A stretch of 5,678 nt of DNA from JBBQXK01 sp038251625 (GTDB lineage: Bacteria > Pseudomonadota > Alphaproteobacteria > Rhodobacterales > Rhodobacteraceae): assembly GCA_038251625.1 (NCBI GenBank), contig JBBSBE010000197.1, forward strand, positions 1 to 5,678. Reading direction: 5' to 3'. Each line of letters begins with the position of its first letter. Position 1 is the stretch's first letter. The position numbers were made by a program, and so were the translations under genes. This document shows, piece after piece, positions 1 to 5,678 of the stretch. The notes under the pieces were generated by a model, which was not told the DNA's origin, did not search any database, and worked only from the letters and a program-made list of their open reading frames with translations.

Positions 1-350
1 CCGCCCATGGATTCGATCAGCTTGACCCGTTCCTCCAGCTTTTCGTCCTGCAGGCAGAAGTGAAACAGGCCCCGACGCCAGTATTCAAACGGGCGGTCTT
101 CTTCGATGGTTTTCGGAAACTCGAACAGCTCGATCCCGATCCCATCGCCCGACGACAGATGCGCGATGCGGAAACTGCCCCAGCCCGCCCCGAACACATC
201 ATCGCACATCTGGCCTATGGCGCTGGCGTCGTGGTGGATCGTGGTGGGCGGCATGATAATGTAGAAATCGAAGCATTTCGAATAGAACTCGACCGCCCGG
301 TCAAGGTCAGGGACGGTGATGCCGATGTGGGAAAAGGTGACTGCGGCCAT
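1..350 (-). CDS. VOC family (glyoxalase/bleomycin-resistance fold) protein, partial
   Basis: The gene starts at 350 on the minus strand and runs off the window edge, giving 116 complete codons of the N-terminal part. The start MAAVTFSHIGITVPDLDRAV and the following EFYSK form the typical first beta-strand and helix of a VOC module. A second strand region (IELFEF, residues 73-78) and the start of a second module (GLFHFCLQD, residues 94-102) follow. H8, E74 or E77, and H97 sit where VOC enzymes usually place metal ligands, so metal-dependent chemistry (isomerase, epimerase, lyase or dioxygenase) is possible. The fourth ligand would lie outside the window. A Shine-Dalgarno sequence AAAGGAG ends 8 nt before the ATG. 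The gene begins 21 nt after the permease stop, so it is probably the next cistron of the sugar operon. The family is clear; the reaction is not. Confidence 0.87.
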   Translation of the reverse strand, partial: MAAVTFSHIGITVPDLDRAVEFYSKCFDFYIIMPPTTIHHDASAIGQMCDDVFGAGWGSFRIAHLSSGDGIGIELFEFPKTIEEDRPFEYWRRGLFHFCLQDEKLEERVKLIESMG

Positions 351-371
351 GTCTGGGGCTCCTTTGAGGGT

Positions 372-1340
372 TCAGGTGCGGCGGGCAAAGAGGCTGCCGA
401 GGGCGCGGGCAATCTCGGCCCGCCACATGTCGACCCCGACGGCGATCAGGATGATCAGGCCAAGGATCACGTTCTGCACGGCAGCCGGGGCGGCGTTCAG
501 GTTCAGGGCGTTCTGCACGATCACGATAGTCAGCGCGCCCACAAGGGTGGACAGGATGTTGCCCCGCCCGCCTGCAAGACTAGCGCCGCCCACGACAGCG
601 GCGGCGATGGCCTGCAATTCCAGCGTCTGGCCATAGTTGGGCGATCCGGAGTTGAGCCTTGCGGCCATCAGTACCGCACCCACCGCTGTCATGCCCCCGG
701 CGATGGCAAAGGCCATGGTCTGCACCCTGCGCACGTTGATGCCCGACAGTTGCGCCGCTGCCGGGTTGCCCCCCACGGCATAAATCTCGCGCCCCGGGCG
801 GGTGTTGATCATCATCACCGTTGCGGCGGCATAGAAGAACAGCAGGTAAAAGAATGGCAGCGGGATGCCGAGGATATTGCCGTAGAAGATCGGCTCCAAC
901 CCCGGATGCAGCGAAAACACCGGCGAGCCTGCGTTGAACATCAAGGCCAGCCCACGATAGGCGATCAGCCCCGACAGCGTGACGATGAACGACGGGATGC
1001 GCAGGTAGGCCGTCAGGATGCCGTTGAGCGCCCCCAGTGCCGTGCCGATCAGCAGCACCGCCACAAGGGCCACCCCCAGTGGAAGGCCCATGGATTTGAT
1101 CCCTGTGGCAAGGATCATCGTCAGCAGCGCCACCATCGACCCGGATGAAAGGTCGATCCCGCCGGCAAAAATCACCACGGTCGATCCGATGCCGATCAGC
1201 GCGACGATGGCCACCTGAAGGGCAAGGTTTGAAAGGTTGCCGGGGTCCAGAAAGCGGTTCGTCGTGGCGGCGACCACCAGCGTGACCAGAACCATCGCGG
1301 CAAAGGGACCCAGCAATTGGGCATCGAAAACACGTTTCAT
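372..1340 (-). CDS. Ribose-type sugar ABC transporter permease (RbsC family)
   Basis: Inner-membrane permease of 322 aa, the usual length for RbsC/XylH/AraH-type subunits (BPD_transp_2 family). It should form the sugar channel, probably as a homodimer with the ATPase. Hydrophobic segments run nearly end to end (for example about 11-27, 39-60, 86-105, 160-178, 207-228 and 280-305), compatible with 8-10 membrane helices. Family signatures visible are GGIDLSSGS (60-68), LNG followed by the IPSFIVTLSG stretch (105-124), and the cytoplasmic RPGREIYAVGGNPAAAQLSG (181-200), which is the part expected to contact the ATPase. The ATG overlaps the ATPase stop as ATGA (1340-1337), which signals translational coupling, and AAGGA lies about 8 nt upstream. 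The substrate cannot be deduced; neighbours suggest a neutral aldose or related sugar. The stop is TGA at 374-372. Confidence 0.94.
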   Translation of the reverse strand: MKRVFDAQLLGPFAAMVLVTLVVAATTNRFLDPGNLSNLALQVAIVALIGIGSTVVIFAGGIDLSSGSMVALLTMILATGIKSMGLPLGVALVAVLLIGTALGALNGILTAYLRIPSFIVTLSGLIAYRGLALMFNAGSPVFSLHPGLEPIFYGNILGIPLPFFYLLFFYAAATVMMINTRPGREIYAVGGNPAAAQLSGINVRRVQTMAFAIAGGMTAVGAVLMAARLNSGSPNYGQTLELQAIAAAVVGGASLAGGRGNILSTLVGALTIVIVQNALNLNAAPAAVQNVILGLIILIAVGVDMWRAEIARALGSLFARRT

Positions 1341-2851
1341 GCGGCGGTCCTTCCGGTGTCAGCCGTGGCGGCGCGGACCAGATCGCCATGCGTGAGGTCC
1401 TGTGGCGCGCGAATGTCTGCGATTGTGCCGTGGCGGACGATGGCAACCCGGTCGCTCATCGCCAGCAATTCGTCGGTGTCAGAACTGATCAGCAACACCG
1501 CGCAGCCCTCGGCGGTCAGGCGGTTGATCAGGCGGTAGACGGCCAGCTTGGCCCCGATGTCGATGCCTTGGGTCGGCTCATCCAGGATCAGCACACGGGC
1601 CTGGGAAAGCAGCCATCGGGCGATGACCACCTTTTGCTGATTGCCACCCGACAGGTGCAGCACCGATTTGTCGGTTGCCCCGGCAGACAATTCCAGTTGC
1701 CGCGCCAGCGCCAGCGCCTCGGTATCCTCGCGTTTGAGGTCCAGAAAACCGAAGGTGGCTAGGCGGGGCAGGCTGGCGCTGGATATGTTGGCGGTGCCCG
1801 CAAAGTTGAAGAACAGCCCGTCGGTCTTACGGTTTTCGGTCACCAGCGCCAGCCCGGCGCGGATCGCATCCCCGGGGCCTTTCAGGCGCAACGGGCGACC
1901 TTCTACGCTGATCGTTCCCGCCGTCAGCGGGTCTAGGCCGAACAGCGCCCGCGCAATCTCGGTTCGCCCCGACCCCAGCACACCGCCCAGCCCCAGAACC
2001 TCGCCCTTGTGCAAGATAAAGCTGACGCCCTGCACCCCGCGCGTCGAAGCGACGCCTTGGGCCACAAGTGCTATCTCGGCGCGTGTGTTGCGGTCCTTGG
2101 GGTAGTGGTCGCCCACGCTGCCGCCGATCATCGCGCTGACGATGGCATCCACCTCTACAGCCGTTTCGCCGGCATGGCTGACCACCTTGCCGCCGCGCAG
2201 CACCGTCACCTCATCGACCAGCGCGGTCACCTCGTCCAGCCGGTGCGAGACATAAAGGATCGCATGCCCCTTGTCGCGCATCCGGCGCAGCAGGCGGTGA
2301 AGCTGCGCAATCTCGTCGGGGCCAAGGGCGGTGGTCGGTTCATCCAGAATGATCAGTTGCGCATCGGCGGCCACTGCCTTTGCAATCTCGACCATCTGCT
2401 GCTGTGCCACGGACAGGTTTGCGGTGATAGCGTCGGGATCAATGGCGATCTCAAGTTCGGCCAGCACCTCGGCCGAGCGGCGGCGCATCGTGGCCCAGTC
2501 GATCAGGCCAAGGGCGCGGCGGGGCCAGCGGCCCAGAAAGACGTTCTCGGCCACGGTCAGGCTGCGGACGATGGAAAACTCCTGAAAGACGGTGGCCACC
2601 CCTTCGGCCCGCGCCTCGGTCGGGGTGGTCATGCTGACAGCCCGGCCTTTGCGGCGAATCTCGCCCGAGTCGGGCGGGTGGACGCCCGACAGAATGCGGA
2701 TCAGTGTAGACTTGCCGCAGCCGTTCTCGCCCATCAACCCGTGGATGCGCCCGCCCATCAGGCGGATCGACACCCGGTCATTCGCCAGCACGCCGGGATA
2801 GGCCTTGCTGACCGCGACCACTTCCCACAGGGGTTGTTCATTGCCATCCAT
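1337..2851 (-). CDS. Sugar ABC transporter ATP-binding protein, two NBDs (RbsA family)
   Basis: Cytoplasmic energy-coupling subunit of 504 aa, the normal size for RbsA/XylG/MglA proteins with two fused nucleotide-binding domains. NBD1 has Walker A GENGCGKST (41-49), Q-loop Q90, a degenerate signature LSVAQQQ (146-152), Walker B LIILDE (166-171) and switch His H203. NBD2 has an altered Walker A, GVLGSGRTE (290-298, Arg in place of Lys), a full signature LSGGNQQK (400-407), Walker B VLILDE (420-425) and Ser where the switch His would be (LLISSD, 453-458). This asymmetry is normal for the family: NBD2 is usually the catalytically weak site. I chose the ATG at 2851 because AGGA lies 8 nt upstream and similarity to the family starts at once (LWEVVAVSKAYPGV). 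The frame stays open to 3070, but the extra part is proline- and arginine-rich and overlaps the binding-protein gene. A GTG directly before the ATG is an alternative start. Confidence 0.94.
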   Translation of the reverse strand: MDGNEQPLWEVVAVSKAYPGVLANDRVSIRLMGGRIHGLMGENGCGKSTLIRILSGVHPPDSGEIRRKGRAVSMTTPTEARAEGVATVFQEFSIVRSLTVAENVFLGRWPRRALGLIDWATMRRRSAEVLAELEIAIDPDAITANLSVAQQQMVEIAKAVAADAQLIILDEPTTALGPDEIAQLHRLLRRMRDKGHAILYVSHRLDEVTALVDEVTVLRGGKVVSHAGETAVEVDAIVSAMIGGSVGDHYPKDRNTRAEIALVAQGVASTRGVQGVSFILHKGEVLGLGGVLGSGRTEIARALFGLDPLTAGTISVEGRPLRLKGPGDAIRAGLALVTENRKTDGLFFNFAGTANISSASLPRLATFGFLDLKREDTEALALARQLELSAGATDKSVLHLSGGNQQKVVIARWLLSQARVLILDEPTQGIDIGAKLAVYRLINRLTAEGCAVLLISSDTDELLAMSDRVAIVRHGTIADIRAPQDLTHGDLVRAATADTGRTAA

Positions 2852-2878
2852 CACGCGGTTCCTGATCGGGGGAAAAGG

Positions 2879-2901
2879 GGCCGCCCACGGCGTGGGCGGC
2901 C
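2879..2901 (-). promoter_or_regulatory. Intercistronic hairpin 1 (10-bp perfect stem, 3-nt loop)
   Basis: GGCCGCCCAC (2879-2888) is perfectly complementary to GTGGGCGGCC (2892-2901), with a 3-nt loop. It lies between the binding-protein stop and the ATPase ribosome binding site. On the transcribed strand the hairpin is followed by CCCCTTTTCC, so the U-tract is only four residues. It could act as a partial terminator or as a 3'-end stabiliser protecting the binding-protein mRNA. Either would give more binding protein than ATPase and permease, a pattern known from malE-malF and similar operons. The structure is seen; the function is inferred. Confidence 0.6.
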
Positions 2902-2905
2902 AGGT

Positions 2906-2923
2906 TCGGGGGCGCACCCCCGA
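2906..2923 (-). promoter_or_regulatory. Intercistronic hairpin 2 (7-bp stem, 4-nt loop)
   Basis: TCGGGGG (2906-2912) pairs with CCCCCGA (2917-2923) around a 4-nt loop. It starts 7 nt downstream of the binding-protein stop codon in the transcript and is followed 4 nt later by the 10-bp hairpin. No U-tract follows it, so a stabilising role or a block to 3' exonuclease is more plausible than termination. Confidence 0.5.
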
Positions 2924-2930
2924 GGGAGGA

Positions 2931-3953
2931 TCAGTAGGATTTCGACGGTTTTGGGAACAACTTGTCCGCAGCCTGCAGCACCGGCAGGATATTGGCGCTG
3001 TCGACGATGGTGGTCGGCGTTTCGACGAACCCGCCCGGATAGGTACCCGCCAGCACGTCCAACGTGACATTCAGCGCGATCTGGCCCATCACGAACGGTG
3101 TGGTGTTGACGGTCGCCGTCACCGTGCCGCCGGCGATTTCCTCCAGCGCTGCCGTATCGCCGTCATTGCCCAGCAACATCACATCGCGGCCAAGCGATTT
3201 CGCCGCAACGGCCGCGCCCATGATCATATAGTCATTGGCCGCAAACAGCACGTTGATGTCGGGATGCGCGGTCAGGATGTCCATCCCGGCCGTGTTCCCG
3301 CCCTCGACGTTCCAGCCGCCGGGGATCGAGGTCGCAATGCTGATGTTCGACGCGCCTTCAATACCGGCCATGAAGCCGCCGACACGTTCGGTCGAATGAT
3401 ACCCCGGTTGCCCTTCGATCACGCCGACAACCAGCGGTGCCCCCGCCGACTTTTCGACCAGATACTTGCCGATGGCCGTGGTCCCATTGCGCTGGCTATA
3501 ACCGACGACGGCATGAATCGGCGTCGGGAAGTTCGGGATGTCGTTGTTCACGATAATCACCGCGATGCCTTGCGCCACCGCGCGGGTCACCAGCGGGGCA
3601 GCGGCCGCTTCATCATGTGTCGACAGGATGATCGCATCGACGCCTTGGGTGATCACATCCTGGATCATCCCCATCTGGCCGTTGATGTCGGCCCCCGACT
3701 GCGGAGCGAGCATGAACACATCCGCTCCTTTGGCCGCAGCGGCCGCCTTGATGCCCTCGCCGATGGCGATGTAATAGGCAAATTCCGTCGCGGGCGGCAT
3801 ATAGGCGATGCGGATGCCATCGCTCGTGTCATGCGCCGCAATCGGGGCTTGCGCGCCTTCGGTCAGCGGAACGGGGGCGGGGTAGTCTTGGGCGTGAAGC
3901 GCCGCCGATGAGGCGAGCAAGGCAGCGAAGGCGGTTGTTGCAAGACGTTTCAT
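2931..3953 (-). CDS. Periplasmic sugar-binding protein (RbsB-like, type I fold)
   Basis: Substrate-capture subunit of the importer, 340 aa. It begins with a classical Sec signal peptide: K2 R3, a hydrophobic core (about 4-18), and a likely signal peptidase I site after A21 (ALHA then QDYP). The mature protein shows the periplasmic-binding-protein type I layout: first strand and helix IRIAYMPPATEFAYYIAIGE (about 47-66), an IILSTHDEAAAAP region, VIIVNNDIPN, VVGVIEGQPG, then FAANDYMIMGA and LLGNDGDTAALEEI, which match the sugar-contact and hinge region of ribose/galactose binders. The ATG at 3953 is chosen because GGGAGGAAACC stands directly upstream and the signal peptide begins there. The open frame reaches 4019, but that part overlaps the lactonase gene and has no secretion signal. 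The gene starts 28 nt after the lactonase stop. The exact sugar is unknown. Confidence 0.93.
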   Translation of the reverse strand: MKRLATTAFAALLASSAALHAQDYPAPVPLTEGAQAPIAAHDTSDGIRIAYMPPATEFAYYIAIGEGIKAAAAAKGADVFMLAPQSGADINGQMGMIQDVITQGVDAIILSTHDEAAAAPLVTRAVAQGIAVIIVNNDIPNFPTPIHAVVGYSQRNGTTAIGKYLVEKSAGAPLVVGVIEGQPGYHSTERVGGFMAGIEGASNISIATSIPGGWNVEGGNTAGMDILTAHPDINVLFAANDYMIMGAAVAAKSLGRDVMLLGNDGDTAALEEIAGGTVTATVNTTPFVMGQIALNVTLDVLAGTYPGGFVETPTTIVDSANILPVLQAADKLFPKPSKSY

Positions 3954-3981
3954 TGGTTTCCTCCCTTTGAATACAGCGATT

Positions 3982-4842
3982 TCATCCGGCGAAGGGGCTG
4001 TCTGCGATGCCCCGGACACCCGGTGTTGTGGCGAAGAGCCCCCCCGACAGCGGGGCTTTGGAGATTTCGTCCCCCGTCATGCCGAGGCGGGACGTGGTGA
4101 TGTAAAGCGTGGCCAGATCCGGCCCGCCAAAGGCGCAGCAGGTGGCCTTGGGCACCGGCAGCGCGATGCGATCTATGATGCGGCCATCGGGCGCGACGCG
4201 GATGACCTGCCCGCCATCCCATTCGGCATTCCACACGCCGCCCTCGGCATCGACGCAAGAACCATCCGGCGACCCCGGTTCGCTCGACATGTCGACCAGC
4301 ACGCGATGCGCACCCAGTTGGTCGCCATAGTCATAGGCCCGGATGCGTCGCTCTGGTGTGTCGGCGAAATACATCGTGGCACCATCCAGCGAAAAGCAGG
4401 TGGAATTGGCGCAGGCAACGCCCGACAGGATCATTTCGACGCTCAGGTCGGTGTTCACCCGGATCACCGTTGCATCGGCGGCCCCGGTGCCCTCGTTCAT
4501 CCCGCCCACCACAAAGCGCCCCTGCCGGTCGGTGCGCCCGTCATTCAGCCGGGTTGCAGGGTTCGCGGGCTCAAACCTGTGAAGGGTCTGGTCGTGGCGA
4601 AAATCGTCAGTCCAAAGCACCACTTCGGTCGCAAAGGCCATGATCCAGCCGCCAACCGCGCGCGGCGCAAAAGCGCAAAGCCGGTCCGGAAGCAACCGGT
4701 GCCCGGACAATCCTGACCGGGGGTCAAACCAGTGTAGCCGCTGACCGAAGATGTCGGTCCACCACAGTTGCCCGTCGGCGGGATTCCACAGAACACCTTC
4801 GCCATGCTGGTTCGCGCAGTCGAGAACGAGGTCTGCTTTCAC
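3982..4842 (-). CDS. SMP-30/gluconolactonase family sugar lactonase
   Basis: Probably a cytoplasmic lactonase (286 aa, no signal peptide) that hydrolyses an aldonolactone or related sugar lactone to the open acid, usually with a bound divalent metal. It is a six-bladed beta-propeller of the SMP-30/regucalcin family. Expected metal and active-site residues are present, numbered from the GTG start: E15 (HGEGVLW), N100-D101 (LNDGRTDRQGRF), N146 (CANSTCFSLDG) and D193 (SPDGSCVDAEGGVW). Asn146 is followed by Ser rather than the more common Gly. I prefer the GTG at 4842 to the ATG at 4890. GGGAGGGG lies just upstream of the GTG, the propeller begins there with VLDCANQHGEG, and the ATG has no ribosome binding site, adjoins an operator and lies inside the predicted promoter. 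This is the first gene of the leftward operon. The substrate could be a pentose, hexose or uronic lactone. Confidence 0.92.
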   Translation of the reverse strand: MKADLVLDCANQHGEGVLWNPADGQLWWTDIFGQRLHWFDPRSGLSGHRLLPDRLCAFAPRAVGGWIMAFATEVVLWTDDFRHDQTLHRFEPANPATRLNDGRTDRQGRFVVGGMNEGTGAADATVIRVNTDLSVEMILSGVACANSTCFSLDGATMYFADTPERRIRAYDYGDQLGAHRVLVDMSSEPGSPDGSCVDAEGGVWNAEWDGGQVIRVAPDGRIIDRIALPVPKATCCAFGGPDLATLYITTSRLGMTGDEISKAPLSGGLFATTPGVRGIADSPFAG

Positions 4843-4846
4843 GTCA

Positions 4847-4854
4847 CCCCTCCC
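4847..4854 (-). promoter_or_regulatory. Ribosome binding site that sets the lactonase start
   Basis: On the minus strand GGGAGGGG is followed by TGAC and then GTG. Counting from GGGAGG, the spacing to the GTG is 6 nt. No comparable purine-rich stretch stands before the in-frame ATG at 4890. Confidence 0.65.
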
Positions 4855-4876
4855 AAGTTCCGTGCGAGTCGTCCTT

Positions 4877-4906
4877 ACGATAACTGCCATCTGGTATACC
4901 AGTCAA
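4877..4906 (-). promoter_or_regulatory. Predicted sigma70-type promoter of the lactonase-transport operon
   Basis: On the minus strand, a -35 element TTGACT (4906-4901, 5 of 6 consensus) is followed by an 18-bp spacer and TATCGT (4882-4877, 4 of 6). Transcription would start near 4870, about 28 nt before the GTG start. The palindrome CTGGTATACCAG overlaps the last two bases of the -35 and fills most of the spacer, so a bound repressor would exclude RNA polymerase. This is a motif match only. Confidence 0.5.
4891..4902. promoter_or_regulatory. Operator 1, GntR-type palindrome CTGGTATACCAG
   Basis: A perfect 12-bp palindrome with the TGGT-N2-ACCA arrangement that fits the general GntR-family half-site pattern (GT...AC). 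Its core TGGTATACCA is the same as the core of the E. coli UxuR/ExuR hexuronate operators, as I recall them. It lies within the leftward promoter and 88 nt before a GntR-family gene, so that protein is the likely ligand. Confidence 0.7.
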
Positions 4907-4938
4907 GGACAAGTTGGACAAAAGCGATGGCAAGCGCT

Positions 4939-4967
4939 TTGACATCTGGTGCACCAAATCTGATACT
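4939..4967 (+). promoter_or_regulatory. Predicted sigma70-type promoter of the GntR regulator
   Basis: A full-consensus -35 TTGACA (4939-4944), a 17-bp spacer and GATACT (4962-4967, 4 of 6). Transcription would begin around 4974, giving a leader of roughly 17 nt that still contains the Shine-Dalgarno sequence. The palindrome TGGTGCACCA lies wholly inside the spacer, which fits negative autoregulation. Confidence 0.55.
4947..4956. promoter_or_regulatory. Operator 2, GntR-type palindrome TGGTGCACCA
   Basis: A perfect 10-bp palindrome that differs from operator 1 only in the central two bases (GC for AT). Both sites are preceded by the same bases, so CATCTGGT occurs as a direct repeat at 4888-4895 and 4943-4950. 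The centres are 55 bp apart, about five helical turns, which would allow cooperative binding or looping by two dimers. Confidence 0.68.
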
Positions 4968-4990
4968 CGCGCAGCAAGGGAGCCCCGGTC

Positions 4991-5656
4991 ATGTCCGCAA
5001 TCGAACGCCCACCGTCGCTGACAACGGTCGTGACCGACCATATTCGCGGCATGATCATCCGGGGAGACGTTCCCCTGGGGGCCGCCATCTCGGAACGCAG
5101 TATCTCTGCCGACCTCAAGGTTTCAAAAACCCCGGTGCGCGAGGCGCTCGCGCAACTGAAACACGAAGGTCTGGTGACCATCGTGCCGCAATCCGGGGTG
5201 CGGGTGTTTACCCTCAGCGCCAGCGAGGTGCTGGAAATCTGCGCGTTCCGCAAAGCGCTGGAAACCGCCGCACTGGAGATTGCGATGGCCTTCAACCCGA
5301 CCGGCCTGTTGCGCGATCTGGAGGCCATCGAAACCCGGATGCGCAAGGCGCTGGCGAAGGGCGACGTCCGTGGCTATCTCGGGATGGACACCGAGTTTCA
5401 CCTCGCGTTCTTTGCCAACTGCGGCAATTCCTACCTGCAGAACGCCTACGGGCTCTATGCTGGCAAGATCGCGGCGCTGCGCACGCATCTGGCCGACAAA
5501 CCGCAGCACACACAACTGTCCTTGGCCGAACACGGCGAACTGGTCGCCGCCGTCCGGTCGCGGGACGTCACGCTGCTGAACCGCATCCTCGATGATCACA
5601 TCGGGCGCACCCAGGAAACCTACGAAATCGGCATCGAGGATATCTCGGTCGCCTAG
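4991..5656 (+). CDS. GntR family transcriptional regulator, FCD subfamily
   Basis: DNA-binding regulator of 221 aa, normal length for FadR-type GntR proteins. The N-terminal winged helix-turn-helix spans about residues 10-75, with the characteristic ISERSISADLKVSKTPVREAL (33-53) and LKHEGLVTIVPQSGVRV (56-72). The C-terminal all-helical FCD domain (about 79-205) carries the four residues that usually bind a metal near the effector pocket: D133 and H137 (MDTEFH), H181 (AEH) and H203 (DDH). It should therefore bind a metal and a small carboxylate or sugar-acid ligand. The start ATG follows AAGGGAG with 8-nt spacing. It is divergent from the lactonase and transporter genes and has a palindrome in its own promoter. 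It is most likely the local repressor, relieved by a pathway intermediate. The effector cannot be named from sequence. Confidence 0.94.
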   Translation: MSAIERPPSLTTVVTDHIRGMIIRGDVPLGAAISERSISADLKVSKTPVREALAQLKHEGLVTIVPQSGVRVFTLSASEVLEICAFRKALETAALEIAMAFNPTGLLRDLEAIETRMRKALAKGDVRGYLGMDTEFHLAFFANCGNSYLQNAYGLYAGKIAALRTHLADKPQHTQLSLAEHGELVAAVRSRDVTLLNRILDDHIGRTQETYEIGIEDISVA

Positions 5657-5678
5657 GCGGTGGCGATGCGCCAATGCA

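Noticed and set aside
289..298. Degenerate second Walker A (residues 290-298) and missing switch His in NBD2 of the ATPase as signs of decay (coordinates are residues of that protein)
   Set aside because: These substitutions are the normal state of the second domain in RbsA-type ATPases, so the gene is not broken.
60..1148. Long rightward open frame of 362 codons
   Set aside because: It lies antisense to the VOC and permease genes and is rich in Arg, His, Gly and Gln with no recognisable motif. Long antisense frames are expected in GC-rich DNA.
2852..3070. N-terminal extension of the ATPase frame up to 3070
   Set aside because: It would overlap the end of the binding-protein gene and cross both hairpins. 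The extra peptide is Pro/Arg/Ser-rich, and a good ribosome binding site stands before the ATG at 2851.
2009..3911. Two rightward open frames of about 350-370 codons (2009-3067 and 2805-3911)
   Set aside because: Both are antisense to the clearly identified ATPase and binding-protein genes, have low-complexity charged translations and show no family signature.
3954..4019. N-terminal extension of the binding-protein frame up to 4019
   Set aside because: It would overlap the lactonase gene and bury the signal peptide. GGGAGG directly precedes the ATG at 3953.
4907..4921. GGACAA repeated at 4907-4912 and 4916-4921 (9-bp period)
   Set aside because: The repeat is too short, has only two copies and no dyad symmetry; chance is a sufficient explanation.
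5657..5678. Possible terminator or next gene after the regulator
   Set aside because: Only 22 bases remain; I see no hairpin, U-tract or supported start codon.

Overview
The window is a GC-rich, densely coded stretch of a Gram-negative bacterial chromosome or large plasmid. Codon use (GCC, CTG, GGC, ATC) and the gene set (ribose-type ABC importer, SMP-30 lactonase, FCD-type GntR regulator) suggest an alphaproteobacterium, perhaps Rhodobacterales or Rhizobiales. That placement is inference; no rRNA or other marker gene is present. I see no tRNA, CRISPR array, insertion sequence or phage gene.

Layout. A divergent promoter region (about 4843-4990) separates one rightward gene from a leftward operon. 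Rightward: a GntR/FCD transcriptional regulator (4991-5656). Leftward, in transcription order: an SMP-30/gluconolactonase-family lactonase (4842-3982), a periplasmic sugar-binding protein with signal peptide (3953-2931), a two-domain RbsA-type sugar ABC ATPase (2851-1337), an RbsC-type permease (1340-372) and a VOC (glyoxalase-fold) protein (350 to beyond position 1). Gaps are short: 28 nt, 79 nt with two hairpins, a 4-nt ATGA overlap, then 21 nt. One transcript is likely.

How they work together. The binding protein, ATPase and permease form a complete monosaccharide-type importer. The lactonase probably opens a sugar lactone made by a sugar dehydrogenase, so the operon looks like an oxidative (non-phosphorylating) route for an aldose or uronate. 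The dehydrogenase and the later dehydratase/aldolase steps are not in this window. The substrate cannot be read from the sequence.

Most informative part. The divergent control region holds two near-identical palindromes, TGGTATACCA and TGGTGCACCA, 55 bp apart. Each sits between the -35 and -10 elements of one of the two opposing promoters. This is what one expects if the adjacent GntR protein represses both itself and the operon. The promoter position also argues that the lactonase starts at a GTG at 4842 rather than the upstream ATG at 4890. Overall this is a recognisable catabolic locus, not an obviously new kind of system; its open points are the substrate, the role of the VOC protein and the intercistronic hairpins.
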